Below are positions 1 through 9,500 of a stretch of DNA of 38,340 nt, piece by piece. A program made the position numbers and the translations under genes. The stretch is taken from positions 1-38,340 of the forward strand of contig NZ_JABMCQ010000020.1 of assembly GCF_013179575.1 (NCBI RefSeq), read 5' to 3'. Below the pieces are notes generated by a model that saw nothing but the letters and a program-made list of their open reading frames with translations, was not told the DNA's origin and ran no database searches. Each line of letters begins with the position of its first letter. Position 1 is the first letter of the stretch. The stretch is from Sphingobacterium shayense (GTDB taxonomy: Bacteria > Bacteroidota > Bacteroidia > Sphingobacteriales > Sphingobacteriaceae).

Positions 1-721
1 TCGGATTATCTTTGTTTTGCTCTACAAAAGTAGGAAATCCGGCTTTAGCGACGTCAAGAATAATGGGATCGAATCCCCAAAAATTCATCGATACCGGCGT
101 TGTTTCTACTAGCGGATGTTCTTGGTCATCTTCTTTGTATACGATCTGACCGTCTTCTCGGCGGTAAATATTAGTCCGCTCAGTTACGCTAAGCATGTTG
201 CCATTTTCATCTACTTCGCAGACCCCACGTGAGACATATCCAAAATCCGATAATGTATTGCCTACATTAAAACCAACTAATGCCATTTTTGTATCACTCA
301 CTTCTGCAGTCAGAAATTCAGACATTTTTTTAAAGGCGTCGTATCCATAAAAATCATCAGCATTAATAACGCAAAACGGTCCAGAGACATGCTCCGACGC
401 ACTCATAACTGCATGTGCCGTTCCCCAAGGTTTTTGACGCTCTATAACTTCAGTTAATCCAAATTTCGTTAAATCAAAATCCTGAAACGCATAGGATACC
501 TCAATTTTACCTTCTAACTTTTTATCAAAAAGATCCTTCATAACTTGAAGAAATTCTTCTCGAATCACGAATACTACTTTTCCAAATCCTGCTCGTATAG
601 CATCAAATATTGAATAGTCAATTATGCGTTCGCCGTTCGGACCAAATCCATCAACTTGTTTTGCTGATCCATAGCGACTAGCAAGTCCTGCGGCAAGAAT
701 TACCAATGTCGGTTTACTCAT
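1..721 (-). CDS. Sugar-phosphate nucleotidyltransferase (partial, C-terminus beyond left edge)
   Basis: The minus-strand frame opens with ATG at 721 and stays open to the window edge, giving about 240 residues of the N-terminal part. It begins MSKPTLVILAAGLASRYGS followed by AKQ, the glycine-rich nucleotide-binding loop of NTP-transferases (RmlA/GlmU/MurU-like fold). A further acidic metal/sugar-site motif, NADDFYGYDAF, lies near residue 125. Family members transfer a nucleotidyl group from an NTP to a sugar 1-phosphate, supplying cytoplasmic precursors for cell-wall, LPS or glycan synthesis. The sugar cannot be read from the sequence. In Bacteroidota such genes often sit beside an aminoglycoside-phosphotransferase-like sugar kinase, which would lie outside this window. 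Family assignment is secure, substrate is not. Upstream lies an 11-bp direct repeat (764-793). Confidence 0.85.
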   Translation of the reverse strand, partial: MSKPTLVILAAGLASRYGSAKQVDGFGPNGERIIDYSIFDAIRAGFGKVVFVIREEFLQVMKDLFDKKLEGKIEVSYAFQDFDLTKFGLTEVIERQKPWGTAHAVMSASEHVSGPFCVINADDFYGYDAFKKMSEFLTAEVSDTKMALVGFNVGNTLSDFGYVSRGVCEVDENGNMLSVTERTNIYRREDGQIVYKEDDQEHPLVETTPVSMNFWGFDPIILDVAKAGFPTFVEQNKDNP

Positions 722-763
722 TTACTTAACGTTTGTTTTTCGATTAAAATTAACAATATTTCG

Positions 764-793
764 ATCATTTACGACATAGTGTATCATTTACGA
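764..793. repeat. 11-bp direct repeat upstream of the nucleotidyltransferase
   Basis: ATCATTTACGA occurs at 764-774 and again at 783-793, a period of 19 bp (nearly two helical turns). The second copy lies inside GTATC-N6-GATAC (781-796). It sits 43-72 bp upstream of the minus-strand ATG at 721, a position that fits an operator. No regulator can be named, and chance is possible in this AT-rich stretch. Confidence 0.35.
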
Positions 794-849
794 TACAAAT
801 ACGTCCTAAATGTTCAGCACTAATATGGTTTACTGGAGGAATAGATTTT

Positions 850-969
850 TTACAAAAGCTGTTGCAAGGTAACTAACTGCGCAACGACAATCACCGAAAA
901 TAAAAGAACTAACCATAAGGATCGCTCGGCAAACGGCGTATTGTTATATCTGTGTATCAATTTATTCAT
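850..969 (-). CDS. Possible 39-residue single-pass membrane peptide
   Basis: The ATG at 969 and TAA at 850-852 bound a 39-codon frame. The product has a basic, polar N-terminus (MNKLIHRYNNTPFAERS) followed by a hydrophobic helix (LWLVLLFSVIVVAQLV) and a short polar tail. This is the shape of a small inner-membrane protein with the N-terminus in the cytoplasm. There is no Shine-Dalgarno sequence, which is normal in Bacteroidota. I do not recognise a family. It lies in the gap between the nucleotidyltransferase and the glycerophosphodiesterase, on the same strand as both. Conservation in relatives would be needed to accept it. Confidence 0.35.
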   Translation of the reverse strand: MNKLIHRYNNTPFAERSLWLVLLFSVIVVAQLVTLQQLL

Positions 970-1266
970 ATTACTGTTTGTTTGTTGTCTTTTCACGTAT
1001 GGAAGTCTCCATAAAATACCTCGACCGTCGCTCCTATTTCTTCAATAAGTATGCCGAAACACTACAAATTTGACGCTTTTAATGTTAACTAAAAATTAAC
1101 TTTTGGTGCCTTTTAGTTAGTGATTCGCAAAGATAACAAAACATACAGATATAGAGTATCCCCATTTATGGGGGTTAATTTCGTAAATAAATGTTAAAAA
1201 GACACTAATTATGTAAAATAATTGTCACAAACCATCTCAAAGCTGCCTATTAGCTGAAATACAGTG
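970..1266. other. AT-rich intergenic region, no supported gene
   Basis: No convincing ORF is present. A minus-strand match to the Bacteroidota -7 box (TATCTTTG, 1128-1135) could drive the small peptide at 850-969, but no TTG box lies at the right distance upstream. A start-less stretch ending in VEVFYGDFHT is open on the minus strand around 1004-1065, without an ATG, GTG or TTG. Confidence 0.4.
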
Positions 1267-1274
1267 TATATTTG
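1267..1274 (+). promoter_or_regulatory. -7 promoter box (TATATTTG) of an orphan plus-strand transcript
   Basis: TATATTTG fits the Bacteroidota -7 consensus TAnnTTTG exactly. No TTG is found about 19 bp upstream, so the match is one-sided. It matters because a strong terminator follows only 35-74 bp downstream with no ORF between. Confidence 0.4.
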
Positions 1275-1280
1275 TGTATT

Positions 1281-1348
1281 CATAATTTAGGTTTATAATT
1301 GGTTAGCTAAAGGTTTTCATTCTCCCCGTTTGAAAACCTTTTTTTTTT
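1281..1348 (+). ncRNA. Candidate small RNA (about 65-70 nt)
   Basis: The region from the expected transcription start (about 1281) to the end of the T-run holds no ATG-initiated ORF. It ends in an 11-bp perfect hairpin with ten T residues. The upstream gene on either side is on the minus strand, so this terminator has no protein-coding client on its own strand. The simplest reading is a short independent RNA. No known RNA family was recognised. The alternative is antisense or residual transcription. Confidence 0.35.
1309..1348 (+). terminator. Strong Rho-independent terminator
   Basis: AAAGGTTTTCA (1309-1319) pairs perfectly with TGAAAACCTTT (1331-1341) across an 11-nt loop and runs into ten T residues (1339-1348). 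The T-run is on the plus strand, so the direction is clear. Confidence 0.8.
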
Positions 1349-1489
1349 GTAGCGATACCACTATACGCCAGCGCGTTGCGACTACGCTAATTTACCGCGC
1401 AGCCATTATAAAATCATCTAATCTTAAATTAGAAACGATAGTCTTACCGTCATTACGATTATGATCTTTTGTTCTGGGAATTTGCGTAG

Positions 1490-2326
1490 TTATTTCAAGG
1501 TAATCCAAGATCCATTCTTCTTCACCCATTCGGTCACTGCAACCGGAACATCGGTACATAAATAATCGCTCCCTAACGACACACCAAGAAGAAAATCTTC
1601 AACCGAGTGTCCAGGCCAGAGACTAACCGTAAAACCTTGCTTTTTCGCCTGATCAACCATATTTTTACTTGTTCCGTGCACATTACACCCCACCCTTTTT
1701 ATACCCAGGGAAGCAGCTTCCTTTAGAACCTCATCGGATAATGCCTTTCCACGGATAAGCAACATTTCTACCTCTGGATAATTATCTCCGAGATATTTTA
1801 ACGGGCGAGTGTCAAAAGATGTCATCAGATAGTCGGAACCCTCTGGCATGTTAGCATAAACCTTTTTATACAGCATATCACAATACAATTTTAGTTTATC
1901 GGGCTCATATAATGGGGCGTTAGTTTTCATTTCAAATTCCACATACAAACCGGGTCTAGCATTAAAAAATTCAATCACCTCGTCTGCTGTAGGTATTGAA
2001 TTACCGGCCTTTGTTCGTAAAGCTTTGATTTCTTCGAGCGTAGAAGTTTCAACGGTTCCCTCCACGCCAATTACGCGTTTAAAATCAGCGTCATGAAACA
2101 CCACCAAGTGATTATCCTTGGTTATACGGATATCAATCTCAAAACCACGTAGTCCCTTCTCATACACACCTTTAAAAGCCTGCATGGTGTTTTCATCAAA
2201 TTCGAGTTTACCACCGCGGTGGGCAAATATTTTAACTGATGCTTGCTGTCCGAACGCTAATGTTAGATTACCTAACAGAACAAAAACACATATAGCAAGG
2301 CGTTTCATAATCATTCGTTTTTTCAT
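1490..2326 (-). CDS. Secreted glycerophosphodiester phosphodiesterase (GDPD)
   Basis: The enzyme family hydrolyses glycerophosphodiesters to glycerol 3-phosphate and an alcohol, using a divalent metal in a TIM barrel. From the ATG at 2326 the product has 278 residues. A signal peptide ends near residue 26 (NLTLAFGQ), so export to the periplasm is expected. The catalytic signature is complete: H36-R37 (FAHRGG), ENT near 45, E63 and D65 in GFEIDIR, and H78-D79 (FHDA). The C-terminus carries the usual TDVP segment. The frame is open further upstream to 2359, but the ATG at 2326 is followed directly by a normal signal peptide. Two more in-frame ATGs (2314, 2308) are possible. It is monocistronic between a small-RNA region and divergent pgi. 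Confidence 0.92.
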   Translation of the reverse strand: MKKRMIMKRLAICVFVLLGNLTLAFGQQASVKIFAHRGGKLEFDENTMQAFKGVYEKGLRGFEIDIRITKDNHLVVFHDADFKRVIGVEGTVETSTLEEIKALRTKAGNSIPTADEVIEFFNARPGLYVEFEMKTNAPLYEPDKLKLYCDMLYKKVYANMPEGSDYLMTSFDTRPLKYLGDNYPEVEMLLIRGKALSDEVLKEAASLGIKRVGCNVHGTSKNMVDQAKKQGFTVSLWPGHSVEDFLLGVSLGSDYLCTDVPVAVTEWVKKNGSWITLK

Positions 2327-2550
2327 AGTAAGTTTATGTTGTTTTGGGTTTAAGTACACTGAATAGCAAAGTGCTTTCTAAAATTAAGAAAAAAACTAAC
2401 GCCGATAGACAGAACTCGATGATCAATTAAAAAATTCACAATAACTTAACAGAAATACAAGGGATAATATAATTTGCTTTTGGCGGAATGTCCGGTTACT
2501 TTCTTAATTTTTGTGTAAGTTTGATCAGTAAAAACAATAAGAATAAATAT

Positions 2551-4197
2551 ATGTTTCCATCAGTAGATTTCACTAAAACCAAGGCATACAGCTACCTTGC
2601 TGACCATTACATCACCATCAACGAAAAATCGTTAAAAGAGTTATTTGTAGAGGATCCTTCGCGCTTTGAAAAATTCTCAGTGCAGTTTGGCGATATCTTA
2701 TTAGATTACTCAAAAAATAGGATCAACGACCAAACATTAGCTTTACTTATGCAATTGGCTAAAGAATGTAAACTTGACGAAGCTATTACAGAAATGTTTG
2801 CTGGCGCAAAGATTAATGTAACCGAAGGCCGCCAAGTACTACATACCGCTTTACGAAACCAATCGACCGATCCTATACAGGTGGATGGCGAAGACGTAAT
2901 GCCTAAAGTTAAAGCTGTTTTATCACACATGCGGGAATTCACGGAGCAAATTCTATCCGGCTCTTGGAAAGGCTATACGGGAAAAGCGATAACGGATGTC
3001 GTCAATATTGGTATCGGAGGCTCTGATTTAGGCCCCGTTATGGTCACCGAAGCACTTAAAGCGTATAAGACACATCTTGATATGCACTTCGTTTCAAACG
3101 TTGATGGAACTCATATTGCAGAAACATTAAAAGGACTAAATCCCGAGACTACTCTTTTTCTAATCGCGTCTAAAACTTTCACAACGCAGGAAACGATGGC
3201 AAATGCTCATTCAGCAAAAGATTGGTTTCTAAAATCAGGCGCTATGCAGGAAGACGTAGCAAAACACTTTGTCGCGCTAAGCACGAATACCGAAGGGGTT
3301 GCTGCGTTTGGTATCGATACGAGCAATATGTTTGAATTTTGGGATTGGGTCGGTGGCCGTTATTCGTTATGGTCGGCAATTGGACTTTCGATATCTCTAG
3401 GTATCGGTTTCGATAACTTCCAAGACCTTCTAAATGGAGCTTACAAGGCTGATGTGCATTTCAAAAGTACCGAATTCGAGCAGAATATTCCGGTGATACT
3501 TGGTTTGTTAGGAATATGGTATAATAACTTCTTTGAAGCGGAAAGTCATGCAATCTTACCATATGATCAGTATTTACATCGTTTTGCGGCATACTTCCAG
3601 CAGGGCGACATGGAAAGTAATGGAAAATATATTGACCGCAACGGAAATAGGGTCGATTACCAAACAGGACCTGTTATCTGGGGTGAACCGGGAACCAACG
3701 GACAACACGCCTTCTATCAACTCATTCACCAAGGCACAAAACTTATCCCTTGCGACTTTATCGCCCCAGCGATATCACATAACCCACTGGGCAATCACCA
3801 CCAGTTGCTGTTATCGAACTTTTTCGCGCAGACCGAAGCCCTTATGAACGGTAAATCAGAAGACGAAGTGGTCGCAGAGTTGCAGAAGGCATCAAAAAGC
3901 CAACAAGAGATCCAACAATTGAAAAATTTTAAAATCTTTGAAGGTAATCGTCCGAGCAACTCATTTTTAATAAAGAAAATTACACCAGAAACCCTAGGGA
4001 CCTTAATAGCGTTATACGAGCATAAAATTTTTGTCCAGGGAGTGATTTGGAATATATTCAGTTTCGATCAGTGGGGTGTAGAATTGGGAAAGCAACTTGC
4101 AGGTAACATTCTTCCCGAACTTGCTTCAGCAGAGCCGATCACTGCACATGATTCATCCACCAACGGACTGATAAACGCTTATAAAGCTTGGCGATAG
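2551..4197 (+). CDS. pgi: Glucose-6-phosphate isomerase
   Basis: This cytoplasmic enzyme interconverts glucose 6-phosphate and fructose 6-phosphate in glycolysis and gluconeogenesis. The ATG at 2551 gives 548 residues, the usual length of the long bacterial form. The frame is open to an ATG at 2488, but the extra 21 residues do not resemble the family. Visible signatures are [11 protein letters not shown], the first PGI signature around [15 protein letters not shown], the active-site region [15 protein letters not shown], and the second signature [13 protein letters not shown] with the catalytic lysine. The gene stands alone and is followed by a hairpin (4217-4263) shared with the convergent methyltransferase gene. 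Confidence 0.97.
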   Translation: MFPSVDFTKTKAYSYLADHYITINEKSLKELFVEDPSRFEKFSVQFGDILLDYSKNRINDQTLALLMQLAKECKLDEAITEMFAGAKINVTEGRQVLHTALRNQSTDPIQVDGEDVMPKVKAVLSHMREFTEQILSGSWKGYTGKAITDVVNIGIGGSDLGPVMVTEALKAYKTHLDMHFVSNVDGTHIAETLKGLNPETTLFLIASKTFTTQETMANAHSAKDWFLKSGAMQEDVAKHFVALSTNTEGVAAFGIDTSNMFEFWDWVGGRYSLWSAIGLSISLGIGFDNFQDLLNGAYKADVHFKSTEFEQNIPVILGLLGIWYNNFFEAESHAILPYDQYLHRFAAYFQQGDMESNGKYIDRNGNRVDYQTGPVIWGEPGTNGQHAFYQLIHQGTKLIPCDFIAPAISHNPLGNHHQLLLSNFFAQTEALMNGKSEDEVVAELQKASKSQQEIQQLKNFKIFEGNRPSNSFLIKKITPETLGTLIALYEHKIFVQGVIWNIFSFDQWGVELGKQLAGNILPELASAEPITAHDSSTNGLINAYKAWR

Positions 4198-4216
4198 ATT
4201 TTCGCTTATAAAGAAC

Positions 4217-4263
4217 AAACCCCAAAAAGCCGAGATTCATGTGAACTGGTTCTTTGGGGTTTT
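4217..4263. terminator. Hairpin between convergent pgi and the methyltransferase gene
   Basis: AAACCCCAAA (4217 onward) pairs with TTTGGGGTTT near 4253-4262, with a partly paired inner arm. On the plus strand it ends in TTTT. It lies between two converging stop codons, so it probably ends both transcripts. Confidence 0.55.
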
Positions 4264-4271
4264 AGCAATTC

Positions 4272-5039
4272 TTATGGCCGTCTTCCGTAAATCAACAACC
4301 GCTTAAATGCGTATAACGCTGGGTAGCTAGAAAAACTTTTTTCTATCCCGCATCTGAAATCCGTAATAAACTCGTCTTTAACATTATTTGGCAACCGATC
4401 TAAATAGGGCTGCAGCGCACTGCCAGCAATAAAGTTGTAGAGGTCCGAACTGCTATTTGCAATTATCGGATACATTTTAATGGAAATATGCAGGTCTTTT
4501 AATCCACCATCAAACAACAACTGTGCGTACTGGTCAATACTCAATACTGGAGACTCTTGTTTAAACCCTTCGAATATAAAAGCATACGGCGGTTGTGTGG
4601 CCATCGATACAAGAATTTGATTCAACAGATTCTCATTTTGCACCGGCATTTGGACAGCGAACTGCCCACCAGGTGTTAACAGGTTAAGGATTTGTGGAAT
4701 CACTACCTGATGATCGTCAATCCACTGTAAGGCAGCGTTACTAAACACCAAATCATACCGATCACCTGCCATCAACACATCCTGTATATCTTGAAGTTTA
4801 AACGATAAACCAGGCGATTGATAAACAGACGTTTTCGCTAGCATTTCTTTGGAGGAATCGATACCTAGCAATTTCGATTTGGGGAGCCATTCTTTAAGTA
4901 CTGCGGTTTGTTCGCCGGTGCCACAACCTAAATCAATCCCTTTAACGTATTCGCGAGGGTCAATAAGATCGCGTAAATCGTAGAATGGTTCGTTCCGTAT
5001 ATCTTTGTACTGATTGTATAATTCAGGGTTCCATGCCAT
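4272..5039 (-). CDS. tam: Class I SAM-dependent methyltransferase, trans-aconitate 2-methyltransferase (Tam) type
   Basis: The protein has 255 residues, the normal Tam length. Its N-terminus, MAWNPELYNQYKDIRNEPFY, fits the Tam pattern (W-x-P-x-x-Y, then R-x-x-P and DL). Motif I of the Rossmann methyltransferase fold is GIDLGCGTGEQT (residues 34-45), with the acidic motif II at LLGID (near 58). The substrate-proximal segment FSNAALQWIDDH matches the family. Tam methylates trans-aconitate, an inhibitor of aconitase, in the cytoplasm. The exact substrate here is inferred. The gene lies 14 bp downstream of rarA on the same strand, so the two may be cotranscribed. Confidence 0.8.
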   Translation of the reverse strand: MAWNPELYNQYKDIRNEPFYDLRDLIDPREYVKGIDLGCGTGEQTAVLKEWLPKSKLLGIDSSKEMLAKTSVYQSPGLSFKLQDIQDVLMAGDRYDLVFSNAALQWIDDHQVVIPQILNLLTPGGQFAVQMPVQNENLLNQILVSMATQPPYAFIFEGFKQESPVLSIDQYAQLLFDGGLKDLHISIKMYPIIANSSSDLYNFIAGSALQPYLDRLPNNVKDEFITDFRCGIEKSFSSYPALYAFKRLLIYGRRP

Positions 5040-5053
5040 AGCAAACGATTAGG

Positions 5054-6334
5054 TTAATATCCATATTTGTCTTTCCATTTATTCTTAAGTGAGTCCCGTA
5101 ATTTCAATTCGGCAGGATTGTTTCCAGGGTTATAAAGTACCGTCCCGCTCAGGCGCTGAGGCAAAAATTCTTGGTCTACAAAATTTCCCGGAAAGGCATG
5201 AGAATATTTGTACTCTACGCCGTACTCAAGTTCTTTCATCAATTTTGTCGGCGCATTGCGAAGATGCAAAGGAACAGGTAGATCACCGGTCTGTTTAACC
5301 AGTGCTTGCGCTTTATTAATCGCTTCGTAGGACGCGTTGCTTTTAGCTGAGGACGCTAGATAAGTTACCGTTTGAGAAAGAATAATTCGCGACTCAGGAT
5401 TCCCAATAACCTTCACTGCTTGAAAGCAATTATTTGCCAGCAACAACGCATTTGGATTCGCATTCCCAATGTCCTCAGAAGCTAAAATCAGTAATCTTCG
5501 CGCGATAAACGTAGGATCCTCGCCACCCTCAATCATACGTGCCAGCCAATATACTGCAGCGTTAGGATCACTTCCGCGAATCGATTTGATGAAGGCCGAA
5601 ATTATATCATAATGTTGCTCGCCAGTTTTATCGTACAGCGCCATATTCTGTTGAACTTGTTTTAATACAAATTCATTCGTTATAGGCTTTTTCTGGGTTA
5701 GACTGGCGTTGACAACTAGCTCAAACACCCCTAACAATTTTCGTGCGTCACCGCCTGAGAGTCGAAACAACGCCTCGTATTCTTCAATTTCAACAGGATG
5801 CTCTTTGAGAAAGTCATCCTTGGCTCGTGCTTGATCGATAATTGTGCGTAAATCCACTTCCGTTAAATGTTCTAAAATATACACCTGAGCGCGCGATAGT
5901 AAGGCCGAGATGACTTCGAAAGAGGGGTTTTCTGTTGTTGCCCCGATCAATGTTACTAGTCCTCGCTCTACCGCGCCAAGTAACGAGTCCTGTTGTGATT
6001 TGGAAAATCGATGTATTTCGTCAATAAACAAGATTGGTTGTTCAGCGTTAAAATTCCGCAGCTGCTCGGATTTTTCGATCACCTCACGAATATCTTTTAC
6101 ACCCGCCTGAATTGCACTTAATGAAAATACTGGGCGCTCAAGTTGTCCGGCAATTAACAACGCAAGGGTAGTTTTACCTACCCCTGGGGGCCCCCACAAT
6201 ATCATTGAAGGAATATTTTTCTGCTCTATTGCGTTTCGCAATACAGCTCCGGGACCCACGATATGTTGCTGACCGATATAATCTTCGAGCGACTTTGGAC
6301 GCATTCGCTCGGCTAAAGGAATTACTGTTGCCAT
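5054..6334 (-). CDS. rarA: Replication-associated recombination protein A (AAA+ ATPase)
   Basis: RarA/MgsA is an AAA+ clamp-loader-like ATPase that acts at stalled replication forks. The start at 6334 gives 426 residues and the conserved opening PLAERMRPKSLEDYIGQ. Walker A is GPPGVGKT (residues 48-55) and Walker B ILFIDEIHRF (101-110); the sensor-1 region LIGATTENPSFEV follows. The C-terminal tetramerisation part includes the SEDIGNANP segment. The frame is open nine codons further upstream, but that extension would run through the promoter box at 6339-6346. That box lies so near the ATG that the mRNA may be leaderless. Confidence 0.96.
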   Translation of the reverse strand: MATVIPLAERMRPKSLEDYIGQQHIVGPGAVLRNAIEQKNIPSMILWGPPGVGKTTLALLIAGQLERPVFSLSAIQAGVKDIREVIEKSEQLRNFNAEQPILFIDEIHRFSKSQQDSLLGAVERGLVTLIGATTENPSFEVISALLSRAQVYILEHLTEVDLRTIIDQARAKDDFLKEHPVEIEEYEALFRLSGGDARKLLGVFELVVNASLTQKKPITNEFVLKQVQQNMALYDKTGEQHYDIISAFIKSIRGSDPNAAVYWLARMIEGGEDPTFIARRLLILASEDIGNANPNALLLANNCFQAVKVIGNPESRIILSQTVTYLASSAKSNASYEAINKAQALVKQTGDLPVPLHLRNAPTKLMKELEYGVEYKYSHAFPGNFVDQEFLPQRLSGTVLYNPGNNPAELKLRDSLKNKWKDKYGY

Positions 6335-6338
6335 AGTA

Positions 6339-6346
6339 CAAATATA
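6339..6346 (-). promoter_or_regulatory. -7 promoter box (TATATTTG) just upstream of rarA
   Basis: The minus strand reads TATATTTG, then TACT, then the rarA ATG. The box matches TAnnTTTG exactly. Transcription would start within a few bases of the initiation codon. No well-placed TTG box was found upstream, so support is partial. Confidence 0.4.
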
Positions 6347-6501
6347 ACGATTACGGAACAAAGACTAAGGCTACACCATCCCCGCACTTGGATAGCCAAT
6401 CGTTGTGATCGACGATTATTCCGGTAACGATTGCGTGTTTTTTTGTATCAGAAACTTTACAAAACCGTCAGATTCCCGTAATATAGCATTATCTAACACA
6501 T

Positions 6502-6549
6502 ACACCCGGTAGCCGATGGGTGCCCAGCGAATAATCTTCAACAGGGTGT
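6502..6549 (+). other. Leader segment with two competing pairings, upstream of the SusC gene
   Basis: ACACCC at 6502-6507 can pair with GGGTG at 6518-6522 or with GGGTGT at 6544-6549. The segment lies 44-91 bases before the SusC start codon. Mutually exclusive helices are a feature of RNA switches, but they are short and no known riboswitch core was recognised. Confidence 0.25.
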
Positions 6550-6592
6550 AACATCGCGTTTACGGGAAAGTAACCAATAAACAATTATAAAC

Positions 6593-9500
6593 ATGATTAA
6601 CAAATTAAAAATTTTATGCTTGTTGCTATTGTTCTATCAGTTTGCATATGCGCAGCAACGAACCATCAAAGGAAGCATTACGGACGCTTCAATGCAACCG
6701 CTTGCAGGAGTCACGGTGACTGCTCAAGGTGTAACTAACCAGGTCGTTAGCAATGCGCAAGGCTTCTACGAAATATCCGTTAAACAAGGTCTTTCAAATT
6801 TATCTTTCAGCTTCATCGGCTACCTCCCCTCAACAATCGGTATTCCAAGCTCTGGGTTACTTGACGTAATTTTAGAGCAAGAAAACTCAAATTTAGAAGA
6901 AGTGGTAGTAATTGGCTATGGAACGGTCAAAAGAAAAGATTTAACGGGATCTGTCGCCTCGATAACAGGGAAAGAAGTAGCCGCTGTTCCCGTTGCTAAT
7001 GCGGCGCAGGCTCTTGCCGGAAAATTACCAGGTGTGAACGTAACAGCCCAAGATGGACGTCCGGATGCAGATATCTCCATCCGAGTACGCGGAGGGGGAT
7101 CTATTTCGCAAAGCAATGAACCTCTCTACATCGTTGATGGGTTTCCCGTTTCCTCCATTTCGGATATACCATCGAACCAGATACAGAGTATCGATGTATT
7201 AAAAGACGCCTCCTCAACAGCTATCTACGGTGCACGTGGAGCAAACGGAGTAATTATCGTGAGTACCAAAACTGGTAAATCAGGACAAGTGCGTGTTAAC
7301 TACGATGGTTATTATCAAACGAACCAACCGACAAAATATTTGGAATCGTTAAATGCTTACGAATATATAGCCTACAACTGGGCATACGCAAAAGCGTTAA
7401 GCGCCAGCTATGCTTCAGCTTGGGAAAGGCTTTGGGCAATAGGTGACTATGCAGAGGAATATAACAATACCAAAGGGATTGGTCACTACCATAATGTTGC
7501 AGCAACTAATTTTTCACGTCAAGCGTACAAGGCGTCTATGTCGCATAGTCATAATCTTAGCATTACAGGAGGCAACGAAAAAACAAAAGTCTTGGCCGCA
7601 GTCAACTTCATAGACAATGATGGTATGAAGATAAACTCTTGGTTTAAGCGATACAACGCTGCATTGAAAATAGATCAAAAACTAGGTAAAAAAGTAAATT
7701 TATCTTTAGACACGCGATACACGAATATCAACCAAATGAGTGATGAATCAACCACATCTAGCAAAGGCTCAATTCTTTCATCTGCGTATCAGTTTCGTCC
7801 CATAGCTACAAAAGACATCCTAGGAGAACTCGACGACACTAAAAACACTCAACTAGGGTTGTACGACCTGGTATTACAAGATATGTACAATCCTGTTGAG
7901 CGCATGGGGGATTACTACCCTGAATTAAGCAACAGGTCGATACGCGCAAACACTAGCCTTTCCTGGAATATTATTGATGGACTTACTTTTCGATCTGAGC
8001 TCGGATTAAACACCTACTGGAACCGATCACAAATTTGGGCGGGGGCTACCTACAGCAATTACCTAGACGCCAGCGGCAATAAAACGTTCGCCGGAGACGC
8101 TCAAATTGCCACTGAAGAGGGCTGGAACTTGCGCTGGGCTAATGTCTTAAACTTCCAGGTACAGGGTCTTGGCGAGGATCACAGCCTTGATCTCGTCGTC
8201 GGTCAAGAAATAATGGATTCCGACTCGAAAGGCATCAGCATTTGGGGAAATAAATTCCCTAGCTCGTTTGACTCTGAGCGGGCCTTCGCGATGATGGATC
8301 AATATCATACAGGAGATAATGCGATAAACGGTGGCTTCGCATCCGAGCGGGGAACTCCAAACAGAATAGAATCCTATTTTGGACGTGCGAACTATACTCT
8401 ATTAAACAAGTATCTTTTTACAGCAACGCTCCGTGCCGACGGTTCTTCCAGATTCTCATCAACTCACCGATGGGGATATTTCCCCGCTGCAGCATTTGCC
8501 TGGAGGCTTTCTGACGAAGGATTTATAAAGAACCTAAAATGGGTTGATAACTTGAAAATGCGACTTTCCTATGGAGCGGTTGGTAACGATGGTATCTCGG
8601 CAAACCTATGGCGAATGAATTGGAAATCCGACGGTTTGATAAGATACTCCGTTAATGAACAACAACAGGTATCTTATTCGCCCGCGTCAGCGACAATCGC
8701 CAATCCGGATTTAAAATGGGAGACGACAATCACCAGAAATCTAGGTCTTGATTATTCCTTACTTAACAATAGACTTTATGGAACAATTGATCTTTATAAA
8801 AACTCGACAAAGAACCTGCTCATGTTGACTTCGATATCAGCAATCAGCGGATTCCGTCAGACCTATGACAACGTTGGGAGTACGTCTAATCGCGGTATCG
8901 AACTCGGCGTCGGTGGTGATATCATCCGCAAGTCCGATTTCTCCCTACGTGCAAATCTAAACTTAAACATCAATCGGGGTCGTATTGATCAACTCTCCGA
9001 GGGGGTCAATGGCCTATACCGTTCAGCATGGGGATCAACGACAATGCGTCCATCCACCGGAGATTATATTCTTGAAGTCGGGAAACCCGTTGGTCAGGTT
9101 CGCGGCTTTATATATGACGGCTGGTATAATGTGACAGATTTTGATTACAATGGGGGTATCTATACACTTAAAAATGGTGTTGCAGACCTAGCATCCGGTA
9201 TTATAGGGACAGTATATGGAACCACAGCGAATAAACCGGGTGAACAAGTTGCCTACCCTGGGGTAATACGTTTCAAAGATACCAACGGGGACGGTGTTGT
9301 CAATGAAGACGATGTAACGATCATCGGGGACACGAATCCGAAACACACGGGGGGCTTAAACATTAGCGGCAACTACCGCCAATTTGACTTTGCCTTAAAT
9401 TTCAACTGGAGTTATGGAAACAAGGTCTACAACGCAAACTTGCTGTCTGCTTCTCAAGGAGGAAAAGAGGACGGGTTATATCGAAATAGATTGGAATATC

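Noticed and set aside
1004-1065. Coding-like minus-strand peptide ILIEEIGATVEVFYGDFHT
   Set aside because: No ATG, GTG or TTG precedes it after the upstream stop, so no gene can be supported; noted in the gap description.
2118-2366. Plus-strand frame antisense to the GDPD gene
   Set aside because: It is fully explained by the opposite-strand gene with complete catalytic motifs; its own translation shows no family features.
6400-6592. Known riboswitch (cobalamin, TPP or similar) before the SusC gene
   Set aside because: No conserved core of a known class was seen, only short competing stems.
7509-7524. parS-like TTTTTCACGTCAAGCG in the SusC gene
   Set aside because: Twelve of 16 matches, asymmetric, and within a coding region; expected by chance in 38 kb.
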